Source of the DNA: Ianthella basta
Taxonomy: Eukaryota; Porifera; Demospongiae; Verongiida; Ianthellidae
Length of the DNA: 64,000 nucleotides
NCBI GenBank assembly: GCA_964019415.1
Contig: OZ025884.1
Location: 4,347,193-4,411,192, forward strand
Direction: 5' to 3'
The position numbers and the translations under genes were made by a program. Each line of letters opens with the position of its first letter. The stretch's first letter is position 1. This document shows positions 37,946 through 51,321 of this stretch, in pieces. The notes beneath the pieces were generated by a model. It was not told the DNA's origin, made no database searches, and saw only the letters and a program-made list of their open reading frames with translations.

Positions 37946-37949
37946 GCCA

Positions 37950-39219
37950 CGTTGATTTGGACCACTGTGAACCCCTACTGGGGGACTGTCTGTTTGCCGC
38001 GCAAAAAATCTATTGTAATCATGTAGTGGCTACCCTGAGGCCTGATGTGTACTTTGCTATTGGCTGCTCAGGCTACAGTAGAACTTGAGCACTTAGCTAG
38101 CATGCATGCAGACATTGTCCAGATGCCCATATCTATGGATTGGTCATAGATAGTGAGAATTGCATTTGGGCTTATTGTTCACTGGGTGTTGCTGGTGTAG
38201 CTGTACAACAGCTTTCTTTCCTGCTTGGCTACTTTCCATACACACTACAGTACCAGACACAGCTGGTGGACTACCGCTGTAGGGAAGATGGCATATGCAT
38301 ATTCAGTTGAGTTAGCACTTACTATAGTGCAACGCCAGTGTTGAGGGTCAGACTATGGGATTTTGTCAAAATTAATACACTTGGAATTGTAAATTTACTG
38401 TGAACTGCTTTCTTGCTGATCCTCAATTGATAGCTATAGAGGTATAATCCTTCCCACCACTAAACATGGCTGATTACCTCCATAGCTGCTTTGCTCATGG
38501 GAATGGCTACATTTTGAGGCTTAGTTAAATTACTAGCTATTAATCAGGTTAGTTATGAGCGATGACAAAGAAGCACCATGCTATATATACAATGTTTACC
38601 TTGTCATCTTATGCAAGTGTGCCATACTGCATTTGGTTGTTGTGTCCTATTCCAAACTGTGCCATTCTAGTCCTGACCATTGATCTACAAATTGCACTAG
38701 TGGTGTGATCCTAGTAGCACCACGTACTACACTAATACTTCACTTGCACTCCCATGCCTGGTGATCCTCACTTGTGACTTCTACTAGTGGAATACTATAT
38801 TATCATATGTTACTTCTTCTCATTTTGAGTGAAAACAGACAAATTGTGTGCACATGCCTGTACAAAAAGTCTTTTGTTTACAAGCCAATTGTTTTAGGGG
38901 TTCCAGATGCTTCCTATATGTCGGGCTCCAAAGCCCTGTGTAGCTATGTTTGAAGAGTAATTCATAATCTTTGCACATTTCTGGCCTGGGGATGTATTTG
39001 AGGTGCCCTACCAGGTCCATGTGTATTATTTCTGTACTTTCAATTAATCAACACACATTACACACAGATATGCTTATGAACACCCCCACACTGACAGCTC
39101 TATAAGTCTAGGTATCAATTATAAGTAGGAGCCTATGAATCTCATTGGAGTAAATGTGCTTACAGATTAGTAATCACATGAATTCTAATTCACTCTTTTG
39201 ATCACACAGAAACCACTTT
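37950..39219. other. intergenic stretch between SIL1 and the NIDO protein gene
   Basis: Between the SIL1 promoter and the stop of the neighbouring gene no ORF with coding character is seen. Confidence 0.5.
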
Positions 39220-42200
39220 CTAGAAGTCACGCTCAACCACTGCTGGTGGGCCATAGGTGTCATAGGCTTTGACAGCTACCTCAAATTGGTATCGTCTGCC
39301 GTGCTCCAAATCGCTAAAGAGAAAAGCCCTCACGTGTCTACTCAGCTCATACTGATAAACAGTGGCATTGGAGTCTTCTGTAGCCAATGACACTTTCACT
39401 CTGACTTTGCTGATAAAATGAGCTTTTGAAACTGTCCAGCTGATCACGTAACCAAAGCCTGTCTTTCTCACAAACCAGATTGCAGGAGTGATGAGAACTG
39501 CATATCATGCAAGCCACAAGAATACCAAGGCAGTTAGTAACATGCATTAGTCTATGGTGCATATACACTTGCCTGTTTCGCACAGTGATCCTGTGAATCC
39601 AGGAAGGCATTGACATGTCGCTGTGCTCACATGCTCCATACATGTGCCACCATTTTCACAGACATTAGTCTGACATGGCTGTATGTCTGTGGGCAGAGGG
39701 TAAATCACTTCGATGGTAAGATGGCAAATCAATGAAGTGAATTTTCCGGCACAATACGTATAATATATATACACCCACCTGGCTCTGAGCAGAGAGAACC
39801 TGAGTAACCAATTGCACAGTTACAGGAGTTGTTAGCTATGCACACACCTTGCTCACAAGGTGGATCACAAGTAGCTGTAAAAGCAATTAATGGTATAAAT
39901 TCAACTGCTTGGTTTGTACATGTGTTGTGTGTGATTTTAGCATTTAATGACGTACTTGAGGTAGATAGTTCCATAATCATTTCAAGATTTGCACTGCCCT
40001 CAAACGTTGATGCTCCAATCTGTACATCCTTTGTAGCAGCTATGTCAAATAGGCAGAACAGGTCTCCCTTGCAGATTTCATTGGCTGAACTTTCAAGTGC
40101 ACTGTTATTGAAGACTGGACTAAAGACTGGGGTAAAATCAGGATCATAATAGTCTTTCCATGACTTTCCCTCATCGTAGGTGAAGAGGCTTTGTGTAGGA
40201 GAGTCAATGATCCCTAGAAATGCAAGGTCAAGTTAATTTGAACACATGTTCTCGTGGAATACCACACAGAAAATGCCTGCACAATCATAAATGCTCATTT
40301 GTTCAACTCACATGTGATTCCAAACTGCTCATGTATTGCCTTAAGAGATGAGTTCACAGGAATTGCAGCTGCTGCTCTTTTGGGATTAGGTCGTCAGAGG
40401 TGTTGCCATTATAGTTTCCCATGAGTCCTTGTGTATTGCCTTTGTAGGAGACTGGAAGAGACACTAACACCACAGAGATAATGCTATTCTCCTCCTTCAC
40501 CTCTATGTATGCACCATTGTTAAGGAATATTGCAGCCAGTGTTTGGTTTCCACGATCTGCTACAGTGACATTAGCAAAATCTTGTTGTGGGTTGTCTGCA
40601 AAATCCACTTCTTCGCCATTCACAAGTGCGGTAAGGCCAATGGGACGAAGGTCTATCTGTACTGTGTCAGAGTGATTCTCTTTTGCTACTAATGAAGAGA
40701 AAACTGTGGCACTTGCATTATTCCCTGATGCATCTGTGGCCACTGTCATGCGCCCTTGGAGTGTAAATTGGCTGTCTTCAGTTGTTATCAGTGTGAATTC
40801 TCCCTTGCCATTGAACGTGTATTTGTGACCATCAAGAGTAACAATGTGGGGGTCACCATAGACACAAGCTGCATAGGGTTTAGAGCGTATTATGTTATGC
40901 TCAACATGAATTGGTCCAGGAAATGTACAGAGTCTAAACAGCCGAGAAAATCAGCCTACATTAAAGATTCCCAAGCTATTTATGATTAATAATAAAAATT
41001 ACTCTCAAATGTGTTTCAAGACTTAGAAGAAATTAATTGAGTTTTATTGTTTGCCAATACTCCTTTATGCAATATTTACCACTGAGAAATATAATTAATA
41101 CAAATCTTTTTGCTAGCCCATGATTGGGTCTCAGCCTTCACACATCACCCTGGATTGTGGTGTACTGTAATTTGGGAAATGTTCATTGTTAAAATATTTT
41201 CGTGGTTGTCACAGACCACGATAATATTTTCACACAAAATTTCCCAAATTATGGTATTATAATTTTTGTCTACAGTAGTATAAATACAACAGTTTCTGTG
41301 CATTATCAGCAGCAGATTGTGACAATTGTAAGCAACTATTAACTGGACAGTTGAGCATATGAGAGTGAAGCATGCAATCTAGGAGGCTCATGTCAAGGGA
41401 AGCTATTTGTGACAGCTGAACCACGAAATAGAGCTTAACCCATTAGAAGGGAATCACCTTGGTAATCGTGTCTACAACCATTGGTGGTATGTTATATCAA
41501 ACCGGGTGATAAAGCATTACTTATCTCATTGTACTTAACATACACTTTATGCACAATACCTGGCGGTGGTGGCTGATACTTGGCACCATTATCTGATGGG
41601 CGTCTTTGGTAGTAGCTATCACACATGGAGAATTTTCCCGCCTTGCAGCAGTAAATGTAGGGCAGAATATCTTCTCTAATGTGATCAATGCTGCTTTTGT
41701 AGTCTTTAGGAGCAAACTTGTTCACACTCCCTCCATTACTCTGCCCCAGTGTGAGGTTCCCACCATCATTGTAGCAGCACTCCTGACCCTCCTTGAGTGC
41801 ATTTTCTCTACAAGCAAATATGTAAAATGATATTATAAAAGAAAGTATTCATGCTAAGTTCTGTAGTATGGTGAACAATAGCCATGATGTGGTAATGGCA
41901 CAGATAGCACAGAGAGCTGGGTTGTGGCAAATTAATCATTGTGTTCAGTTCATCACACTGTACATCCATCACTGACCTTGCCCTTTGCTGAAAGCAGACT
42001 GTTGTGTTTTGATGCAAGTACAGCTGATATTGTCTGTTATAGCTTGATGGTCCAAACACAGAGGTTAGGTTAACTTCAGTGAGCCCACTGTTTGGAAGTC
42101 TGGCTTGCTCCAGCCTAGGTGGACAAGGGATAACGTTTTCCAGGAGAGTAGACCCAATTTGTTCATTTTCTGATTTTGTCCAGGAGTTACAACTAATCCT

Positions 42201-45200
42201 TAAAGAAATCGAATTTATAGCACTGCTAGCTGTAGATCCAATGAATATACCAGACCACACTCCACTCAATGGACTATCACTGCCAGCCTGTCTCCTTCTT
42301 CTATTAGATGATGTTGCTGATTCAGCAACTTTAATAACCACAGGAACAGCAGTCTTTGCATTGTCCAGGGCGGGAATTTCAACCTCATCACTTCCAGTAT
42401 TGTTAATGTCCTGCTTGAGTACATAGCGGGTAGACAGTAACCCTTCCATTTCATCAATTTCATACAATAAAATGTCAACACTGTATGACTGTGGATCACT
42501 ATAAGGTAGTATATTTGGGTTCCATTCCAGTTTCACATGAGATTTAGGATCCAGAAAAAGTGAGCCTGACACCTCAACTTCATGGCCATACTCTGCAGAA
42601 ACTGGTGAATTGTATATGAAGATTGAGGATGGAGTTACCACAACAGTTATTCTAGCATTCTGCTGCTCATAATATAATTATCTCTTACATATAAAGTTCG
42701 CTATTTATACAGTACACTTAGCAACAATATTGCATATTATACCTGCACTACGTATGTATTAGAACTAATAATGGCAGATTAATGAAGACCATGGAGTCTT
42801 CATTTGCTGTGCAGATCAAATCAAGTGTAGTCTTTGCAGTGTACTTCAGCTTTAACAATGTATCTGTTGCAAATGTAATTGATTAATTGACACTTACACG
42901 CTGCTTTCATTACTCAATCATTACTCATTGACCACATGAAATGCAGCATGTTTGGCAACAGGTCAACCACTGTGGACACATCAGGAGTAATTCTTATATG
43001 TACTGTAGACTGGAGGTGTCCTTATCTCAGAATTTTGCAACATACAGTATATCCGAATGCACTAGAGTTTTATTTAGTTCAATGTTTTTAATTTTGGCAG
43101 TAGGTATGCATTGTACAGATTCCAGCATCTGCAAACCCAAAAATACCAAATCTGCGTGTGAAAGTGATATATTCGCACAAAGTGAACCTCTAGAGAGTAT
43201 GAAAAACATCTCTATAAACATTATACATCTCTGCGTAGCTTTTACAGTGGGTGTGCCCACTTAGTGTGTGTACAAATAATATAATGTGTCTTAATCTAAA
43301 TGTTTAAAGCAGTTCCTGTACCTATATACATATGTACATATAAGCATTTGAGCAAGAAATGTAATACTTACCTATGTAGAAGGTAGCATGCCCAATGTAG
43401 CGATCACTGGTGTTTGGCTGGGTGACCACCAAAGTGAATTGAATCCTGCCAGTTGTCTGCAGTTGTGGCGTAATGCAGAGGAATTGGCTCTGGTTTATTA
43501 AATATTCTCCTTTCACTGATACACTGTCAAAGGTACAGGTGACAGAGATGTCAGCAGCATCCTGTTGGCCTTGCACGCATGGTCCAGACACCACCACTGG
43601 TGTTCCTCCAAAGACATTTCCAACACTTGGAAACACCTTTAACAGCTTCACATCTGATGCAGGTACAACAATAAATTGCCATGGATGCAATGGTAGGAGT
43701 ATGGTATCAGCATTAAAGGTTAGATCTCAAAGTTCATACACTACAGAATTACTCTGAAAGTTTATTGTAGCTGCCACTCACCATTGCCCTGACAACCAAG
43801 AACTACTGGTCTCTCCACATCAAGTCTAAGAATCCATTGACCAACTCGGCCTGAGTTTCCCACCAGATTGTCAATGAACTGAATGTCCTCTGTGAGTGAA
43901 CCAGGTAAAACAATGTGTCTCACACCGTCTCCAGCATTGTACCCTGCTATGGCTGGTGTTCCTCCAAAGCCATTCACTCCATCGTCATCATCACCAGTTA
44001 CCCAATTAATTCCATTTTCAGCATAGTTGAATATTGCAATAGATCTTCGGCCATCAGTAGCAATCACCAGCTGGAGAGTGTTCAGCTACATAAAAATAAT
44101 TACATATCAATATTGATCAATCATTCAATGCAGATTTCTCACAGTAGCAGACCGGCATACATACAGCAATATGGTTATTTGTTACATGATGAAGCCATAC
44201 ATCAAAAGAAACAACTGTGCGTTATTTTGGCAAATGCAATGGATAACACACAGTTGCCTTATTTGGAAGTGTATAACGCATTGTTTGTTTTATAATGCAC
44301 TGCTTTGAAAGGGGCTCTTATTGACATATCCAATCACTTTCTAGCCTTATGCAAACGTTTTGTCTGCTGTTTTAGCAAAATCCCTTCAGCATGCACCTTG
44401 TGAACTTTCACATGAACTTTGGCTCTTCAATGTAGTCAGGCGTCGCGTGTCACACGACACCTGACTATCCTCAATGATGAGTGCAAGACACTTAGAAATG
44501 GTCATCCCCAGAAATTTATGCCTAGCACAGCACTGCACATGCATGTTTGATGGCAGAGACTTGGAATTGTGCATGCAATGTCTTTAGAGTTTTCTGAATG
44601 TGATTTTAGTGTGAAAAGAAGCTCCCTCCACTCTCCAAGCTCTACGGATCTTTCAATTTCATGCAGTCTGCATTCTGCAGGGAAGCTCTGAGTTCATACG
44701 CCGTTAGCAGGTCTTCAAATCATCTGCCATAGCGCCGACTCAAACACCGCCGTCGCCTTATTCGGAAGGAGAGGCCGCTGACAGCCTTTACCCTCACTAC
44801 GCTTAGCCCTTCACCTTTCTTCGTCAAGAAGAGCGTGTTCTTCGGTTTCTATAGTAATTACAGTCTAGTTCGTTCGGCAAAATGATTCGACGGCAAGGGA
44901 ATTCAAGCGCAAATCGTTTCTGTTCGAATTGTAACAAGCCAGTTATCGCATGCCCTCAGGCGTTTCGCTAATTTATCGCACTCGGGCGCTTTGCGCCCTC
45001 GTGTGATAAATTAGCGAACGCCCTCGCGGTCATCTGATAAGTAGTACATAGTAACTAGTTATAAGCACTGTTCTGGGTATATATAATGCTATATCGGGCA
45101 AACACCATTCTGCATCATCTCCCATCTCTTCTGTAACTTTGCTCTTTGGTCTTCTTCCACACTTCTCCTTCTTGAAGACTCTTTTAACCTATCTCTTCTG

Positions 45201-47797
45201 TGGCATTCCTTCAATCCTCCTCCTCCACTCCTTCTTCTTCCTGTCAGCCACAGCTAGCACTGCTTCAACCCCAGCTTTCTTCTGATGTGTTCATTCTCAC
45301 CTCCTACTTTACTCAGGCGTCTCATCTCCATTGCCTGAATTCTGAATGGTTCTATGTCTCCTCTGAAGGCTCCAAGTCTCACTCCCATACAGTAGAGTTC
45401 GCTCAACCATGGCATTAGTTACTGTTAGCTTTATAGCCTTGCTCCATTTGTTCCATTCAATGAATACTTTTTTCAATGCCCCACCATTCTTGCTGATGTC
45501 CCAATTCTGTTTTCAATCTCATCAACACATGATTCTTCTTCATTAAATGTGGCCCCCACAAACTTTGTTGTAAGTAAGTACCTCCTCTACTGCACTCCAT
45601 TTTTGTACATGTGCGTATGTACCATGTACAGTACCTCCCCCTCTCCATACTACCATCACCTGGTCATCTCCCATTTTATCTTTTCTTTCACATCTCCATC
45701 TCTTCTTTGAGCACTTCAACTTTTTTGCTTGGTGTCCTCCTCATGCAGCCACTGGCACCATCATAAGCATAGTAGAAGCACAATAGGGATTTCTGAGATA
45801 GTCTTCTCATTAAGCTGATATTGCATGACACAGTTGTTACTACAGTATGTGGTTGACATTATGGTCCTACTTCAGGTGCTGGTCAACAAACACTCCAAGT
45901 ACATAGCTTAAAGACCTTTATTTGATCAATCAAAGAATCATTACACGATACGAGAGGAGGTGGGTGCTTACTTGGTGCATCAACTTGGTCTTCAGGGCAA
46001 CTTGGTGATAACTCACCATTGAACCTCACAGCCTGCTCCCGGTTGTGCAGATAGGACTTGACCCTTCGAGTTCTAAGTTCCTGCACTATGTTCTACTGCC
46101 TTTCTTGTGTACAGGGACAATTTGTGTTTTCCTCCATTTGTACCATATCACTAAAGGCTGTACAAAATTCTTATAACCTTTACACCACTATATCTCCACC
46201 TACCTTAGGTATTTCACCTGTTATTTTACATCTTCCTAGTGCTTTTACCTTCAACCTCCCGATTCATGTACTTATTCCAGATATGTACATGCACAATTCT
46301 CCTTTGTTTATTCTGTATTCCAGTCTGCTTATATGTAAAGCTGTTTGACTATGTGTCACTAGTACTGTTCCATCATCCTAAGTTCCCTGCATGAACTACT
46401 TTTGTCAGTATACGTACACATAGGGTGGGTGCAGTTTTGGAGACACTACACCATTCCTACTACCCTCTTGTTCTCTGACATGGGCAAGGTGATTGAATCT
46501 GTGCAGATGCCCTGCTATGGCTGAAGCAATCAAGCTGCAGATAATCCTGCACCTGATTCAACTGCTGTATGGTTGGTCATATCTCATGGTCTCAGCCAAA
46601 TACTCTTTGACGGTGACACAAATCCTATCAATGTTGATAGTGTAGAGGCTCATAGTTGCATTGTTGATACACTGATACAAAATTCTTGAGCAAGACACAA
46701 CTGTTAATGATAAATCAAGTGCAGGATGTTTCAATCCGGAGGTCTTTGTCAACTGCGTACCATCATCATCATCTTGTGCCCACCACCACCACCACCCACC
46801 TCTCATTACACCATCATTATCCATTTCCTTTCCAGAAATATGAGAGTACAACTGATAAAAGCACCACCCCAAAATTTGAGTAGCCAATATATACACATAC
46901 TAGATTGCTGTAGTGAGCTGCTCCAGAGAGGCACCAACCTTCCTAAATTGTTACTAACTGTAACCTATTCCACGGCTGACCATCACCATTCCCACATAGA
47001 CAGCACTATTGTGCAGCCATCATGAGCCAATGCTGAAAGGGCATAATTATGGCAACAAAGCCAGCCAAATGAATCACCAACACAATCAACCCATAGCCTT
47101 CATCAGCTGTTTTGGTCCCTATTTCATCCTGCTACATCCCTTGCTCTAAAATGGATTCCTAGCCTATTATGTGTCAACCAGAAGAAATACTACTGTGGGG
47201 CTAGTAGGGTGGATGGCATTTAAAGAGGTTGTCTGTCTGGCCACCGTGCACTCTTCTAATCATGATGATTCTATCAACTAACTTCACCTTAAAGAAGGAA
47301 CGGAGTCTAAAGTTGAAGAAATGACCGTGAGGGTTAATTGGCTCAAACTTGCTAAGCATACAGGCAAAGCACTTCAAGAACGCAAGAATCAGTGAACGCC
47401 TTTCAACAAGCTGGAAACCAAATTTTGAAAGCTCACTCCGTTTCTGTATGTAGTTACACTTCGAAGCAAGTATTTCCAGTTAAAAAAACTCGTAGGGCTG
47501 CCGCCCCAACTCGAAATACTTGCTCCCTCTAGTCGCTGCTGTGTTATCAATACAATTATTATAGTAGCTATTGCGACTAATTTTCTGCAATTCATCAATA
47601 CACTTGTGAACGCACTTCATAGGCAAGAATGAACACAAATGATTGAAGCGGACATGAATAGAGTCAAAAATATTTTGACACACTTTTGCACAACTGCACA
47701 GTACATAAACTTACATACCTTATACACAGTTTGCATATGAATACCTTTGCATATTCTCAGAGTTGCCAAAAACACAATCCAAGTACACGCACGCACG

Positions 47798-47835
<38 letters not shown>

Positions 47836-49547
47836 CACGCATGTAGCTAGCTAAACATACACATGCAAGCATACGTACATGCTCTCTAAAAGACATGGAT
47901 GAGAGGAGAGGGACATGGATGGAGGGCACGCAAATAGCTGCAAGTGCTTTACAGCACACCCGCAGTCATTGCAGCGGCAATGGTTCTGTTGTGGCAGAAG
48001 GCAGTTCGCTCGACCGCACTGCGCGCACCATCTGGAAGAAATTTCGAAGGGTAACTGTGCGCGCTTAAGCTTTAAACGTTATAGACCGTTAGCAAAAGTT
48101 TGTGTACAGTATTCTTGGGGCTCACCAAGTTCTACGATGCTCCTGTCACTTCTCTGAGACAGGGAACTAAAGTCCTTCAACGGGGCGGCCATGATTGAAA
48201 GCGTCATGTGAGCAAAGTCGTCGAACTGCTGGGTGCTATCCCGTTGCTTTCTGTACGTATTCACACCAGAGGTGGTGTGGTTACCTGTTCTACAACTTTC
48301 GAAGACAGAAGACTCCTATGCTCCACGCGGAGCGACGTTTGGAAGCCGGCTTCAAAGTCCTTCCCTCGGTTCTTCCGGCCTGAGACAGGCAAATCCAATG
48401 GCCGACAATATAAATTTTCTATCTTCAATACTTCGCACGATACATTATTATATAAATGTAAGTACAGTTATACTACTTCAGTTTACGTATTATACAAACA
48501 TACATACATACCTAGCTAGAGTAATGAAAGAAAGCTAGTTCACCGAGTAGCAACTTTAAATGACAGGTAGCTACACTGCAGTTAATCTGCTCCCAGAAGC
48601 AACTGCATAGGACAACCAACACAATGAAACAGAATGGAGTTCCTATTCAAATGTAAATGATGGTGTAGCGTCTTAGTTCACCACAAATTGATTGTGTTAT
48701 GACCACTTCTTGCATCCATTCCAATCCTCAGATGCCCAACTCGCACAGTAGACATACATACCAGGTATGTATGACCCATAAGGACCCAATAGCCTATACC
48801 ACCCTGGGACAGGGAGCCTAAGCTACGATGCTCAAATGAATTAAAATAGGAATAATCTGCCTTGCATTACCTTGTCATCATTAATCCGATAGTATCCAAC
48901 TTGATCCCAAGTGATGATCAAGGTCCACTCAGGGGTGAAACCACGCAACTGAGGGATGGTAGATGCAATTACGGTGCGAATTTCATCTGTTGCTTGAGCT
49001 TCTTGACCCTTGGTGAAACTCTTATAGTAAATTCGTCCTGACTTATTCCCACCTGTTGCAATATCAGCCCAGAAAGGGGCTACCACTGCAGACCAGTCTA
49101 CATTTGAAGTGGTTCGTTTGAATGGAAATCCAATTGTCCTTGCAGAGTATGGAGTGTTTACAATGTTCTGATTATTTGTAAGTGCAATGTAGCCGCTATC
49201 ATCAATCTGTGCATGTAAGAAATTAACAATAATATTATAATAATAATATAATAATAATATTATAATGAAAGTCTCAGATTGGAGCCTGAAAACATGCACT
49301 CTATAGCCATCAACCTTACATTGATAAAGCTGTATGTTCGTCCGAAGTATGGAAAAGGAACTGTAGTGCTTACTCCAGCATACAGATCAACTCCCCTAGG
49401 AAACAAGCTGTAGCCATATTCAGCTCCAAATGGATAGCCAATGAATTCTTCAAATTTGACTGCATCTGCGTACGAGTAGAGACTGCAGAAGAAAGACATA
49501 AACAGTACAGCCACCAACGGCATATGTAGAGGTGACTGACAATACAT
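39220..49547 (-). CDS. secreted NIDO/IPT-like/AMOP/VWD/EGF/FN3 protein (mucin-4/SUSD2-like)
   Basis: Exons in transcript order: 49547-49320, 49206-48871, 44085-43782, 43653-43372, an unresolved join, about 42650-41977, 41807-41560, 40868-40312, 40213-39956, 39874-39779, 39686-39573, 39497-39220. Signal peptide MPLVAVLFMSFFCSLYSYADA. The NIDO domain spans exons 1-3 (VVAPFWADIATGGNKSGRIYY, TLIITWDQVGYY, then LVIATDGRRS). Exon 4 is IPT-like (GNVFGGTPVVVSGPC). AMOP: GQECCYND and FSMCDSYYQRRPSDNGAKY. VWD: VYGDPHIVTLDGHKYTFNG and GLMGNYNGNTSDD. Next come LFCLFDIAATKD, two EGF domains and a C-terminal FN3-like domain. No transmembrane segment is seen. Phases agree except a one-base deficit in the VWD exon and an unresolved join before 42650. 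Intron 2 is 4.8 kb. Confidence 0.85.
41161..41264. mobile_element. about 100-bp palindromic MITE
   Basis: Left end TACTGTAATTTGGGAAATGT. The right end, read on the minus strand, is TACCATAATTTGGGAAATTT. An inner inverted pair AAAATATTTTCGTGGT / AAAATATTATCGTGGT flanks a short loop, so the whole element can fold into one hairpin. It lies in the NIDO gene intron between the AMOP and VWD exons. Confidence 0.8.
44700..44957. promoter_or_regulatory. GC-richer, promoter-like island inside NIDO intron 2
   Basis: CpG-containing sequence unlike its surroundings. On the plus strand an ATG at 44882 opens a short frame MIRRQGNSSANRFCSNCNKP that soon stops at the hairpin downstream. No donor site is convincing, so only promoter-like composition is claimed. 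Confidence 0.25.
44958..45023. repeat. 30-bp-stem perfect-like hairpin
   Basis: GGCGTTTCGCTAATTTATCG...GGGCGC, a TTT loop, then GCGCCCTCGTGTGATAAATT and AGCGAACGCC. About 27 of 31 positions pair. It may be a tiny MITE or a structured terminator-like element. Confidence 0.8.
45100..45800 (-). pseudogene. non-LTR reverse transcriptase fragment in NIDO intron 2
   Basis: The minus strand reads TLLYGSETWSLQRRHRTIQ followed by AMEMRRLSKV, the thumb block of LINE RT (LLYGSETW...). Upstream in transcript order, near 45470-45560, another frame reads GATFNEEESCVDEIENRI-like sequence, also typical. Frameshifts are present. It is oriented like the host gene. Confidence 0.75.
47790..47830. repeat. CA/GT microsatellite
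   Basis: A short run of (CGCA)n followed by (CA)n within NIDO intron 2. Confidence 0.85.
48126..48192 (-). CDS. possible first coding exon of a nested gene
   Basis: On the minus strand an ATG in strong context (AATCATGGCCGCC) opens MAAPLKDFSSLSQRSDRSIV, then EL, and ends at a good GTGAGC donor in phase 1. About 95 bp further, after an acceptor at 48032-48033, another frame shows a Cys-rich stretch WCAQCGRANC and CRCNDCGCAVKH, but it would need phase 2. The proper join gives only about 47 residues. It lies inside intron 2 of the NIDO gene on the same strand. Either a small nested gene, an alternative promoter, or chance. Confidence 0.25.
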
Positions 49548-51321
49548 TGCCGAGTGCTTCCAGTGGCTGGCTACATGTTAAAAGCTCCCTATATTTATAG
49601 CACTTGGTAATGGCTTTTCATTGGCTTCTGCCTCCATATGACTATAGAGTGACCTGCACTTCAACACATGGCCTGTGATAATACAATAAGATCTATGTAG
49701 CTACATATGTACAATATAGGTTGAAACATTTGCCGTTATTTAATCTCATTTAAAAACAAAGTATAAAAGTGAATTGGCCAACAGGAGGCTATGGTGACCA
49801 AACACACAGTAAAGTAGTTCTTGTTTAAGGTCAGTGTGTGTGCTGCATCTGTATTGTGTATGGGGGGATGTAGTTGGCAAATATCGTTATCAATGTTATA
49901 GGTACGTAGTAAGCCTGCATACAATGGCAGCTTAGATGCACCATGCAGTTGAGTTGATAATTCAGATATTTTACTGTTAACAACAAAACAAGCAGGAATA
50001 CAAATAACCTTCTAAGAATCTTGTTAATGGAATTAATAGTCTGGTTCTGCTCAGTTGCTATTGTTGCACAATAATAAAAAGGGTTGCACTCATCAAGAGT
50101 AAAAACTACAGTAGGTGCCAGTGGATCATTAATGTATCGTACACAAACTGCTGAACTGTGACCTCACATTGCATAGCAGGTCTTTCAGCTGTATCATCTT
50201 GTACTCAACTTGAGCACAGTCATAAACAGCTGCTAGAAGTGGCATCATACTGTAGCTTGTACAGTGGGTGAGTGATGGGACACTTGACTTTTTATGACAA
50301 CATTCTGCAAACAGTTGACTCTGTGTGCAATTGTGCAGACTTATAGAAGCAGTGTTTGTGCACCTTTGCACTCTAGGCATGCATATGCCATCTTGTTTGA
50401 TGCATTAATGGATTGTCTAACTTACCAGTATGTAGGATGTAACATTAAACCATTAATGAATACTACCAGGCTACTTCCTTTCTCAAGAACATAAGACATT
50501 GCCTTCTGCCAGTTTAGTTTTCACATCTTACAGTATGCATTATTGCATGTGTGCACACACACAGGAATGTGTGTGTACAGACTGTACATGCAGCCCTTAA
50601 TATGCCCCCAAATTGTAACATGGAGAGATTATTATAGTATTATCATTTTTGATGGATTGCTTAAAAACTCTTACAATCTTACAGAAAGAATAGTGTTTGA
50701 CTATGGACATTTCTGTATCTGTTTTCAACTAACTTTGGTAGCCTTGTGTGTATGATGTGCACACATCTGAGTAGGAGGCCTAGGACCTACAGTACTGTGT
50801 TGCTTGGTCAAGCATTTGTGCTTCCTTTGTGACAATCTATTTAGTCTCTAGGACTATCCTACTTTTCTGCATGATATTTAAACAATAAACAGCACTGTAA
50901 GTGTACATACATATATGGCTTACCATTACTAGTGTAGGGGATGGGAGAATGTACATTAAATTGATATGAGTATAGTAGATATATTGTACAGTACATGAGA
51001 CCTGCTTAACTAGCCATGTAATAATCAAAAGATACACATCACCTGTATACTCCCATGCATCTATATAGTCATGCACTCTAGCTTATAAACTGATTGCAGT
51101 AATAGAATAATGCATGGGTATGTGTGTGTGTGTGTTTGGTATGCTTGTTAAATGTTCAGTGGTGTTTTGCTTGGCAGCTTGTCAATGAAGCACAGATGGC
51201 CATCACTACTGGGTTAGCAAGTGAAGTCATAATGAATGAGTGATTCGAGCTGCTATTCCTACTGTTAGAACAAACACTTCTCTTCATACTGACATTAATG
51301 AACAAATTGAGATTGCCAACA

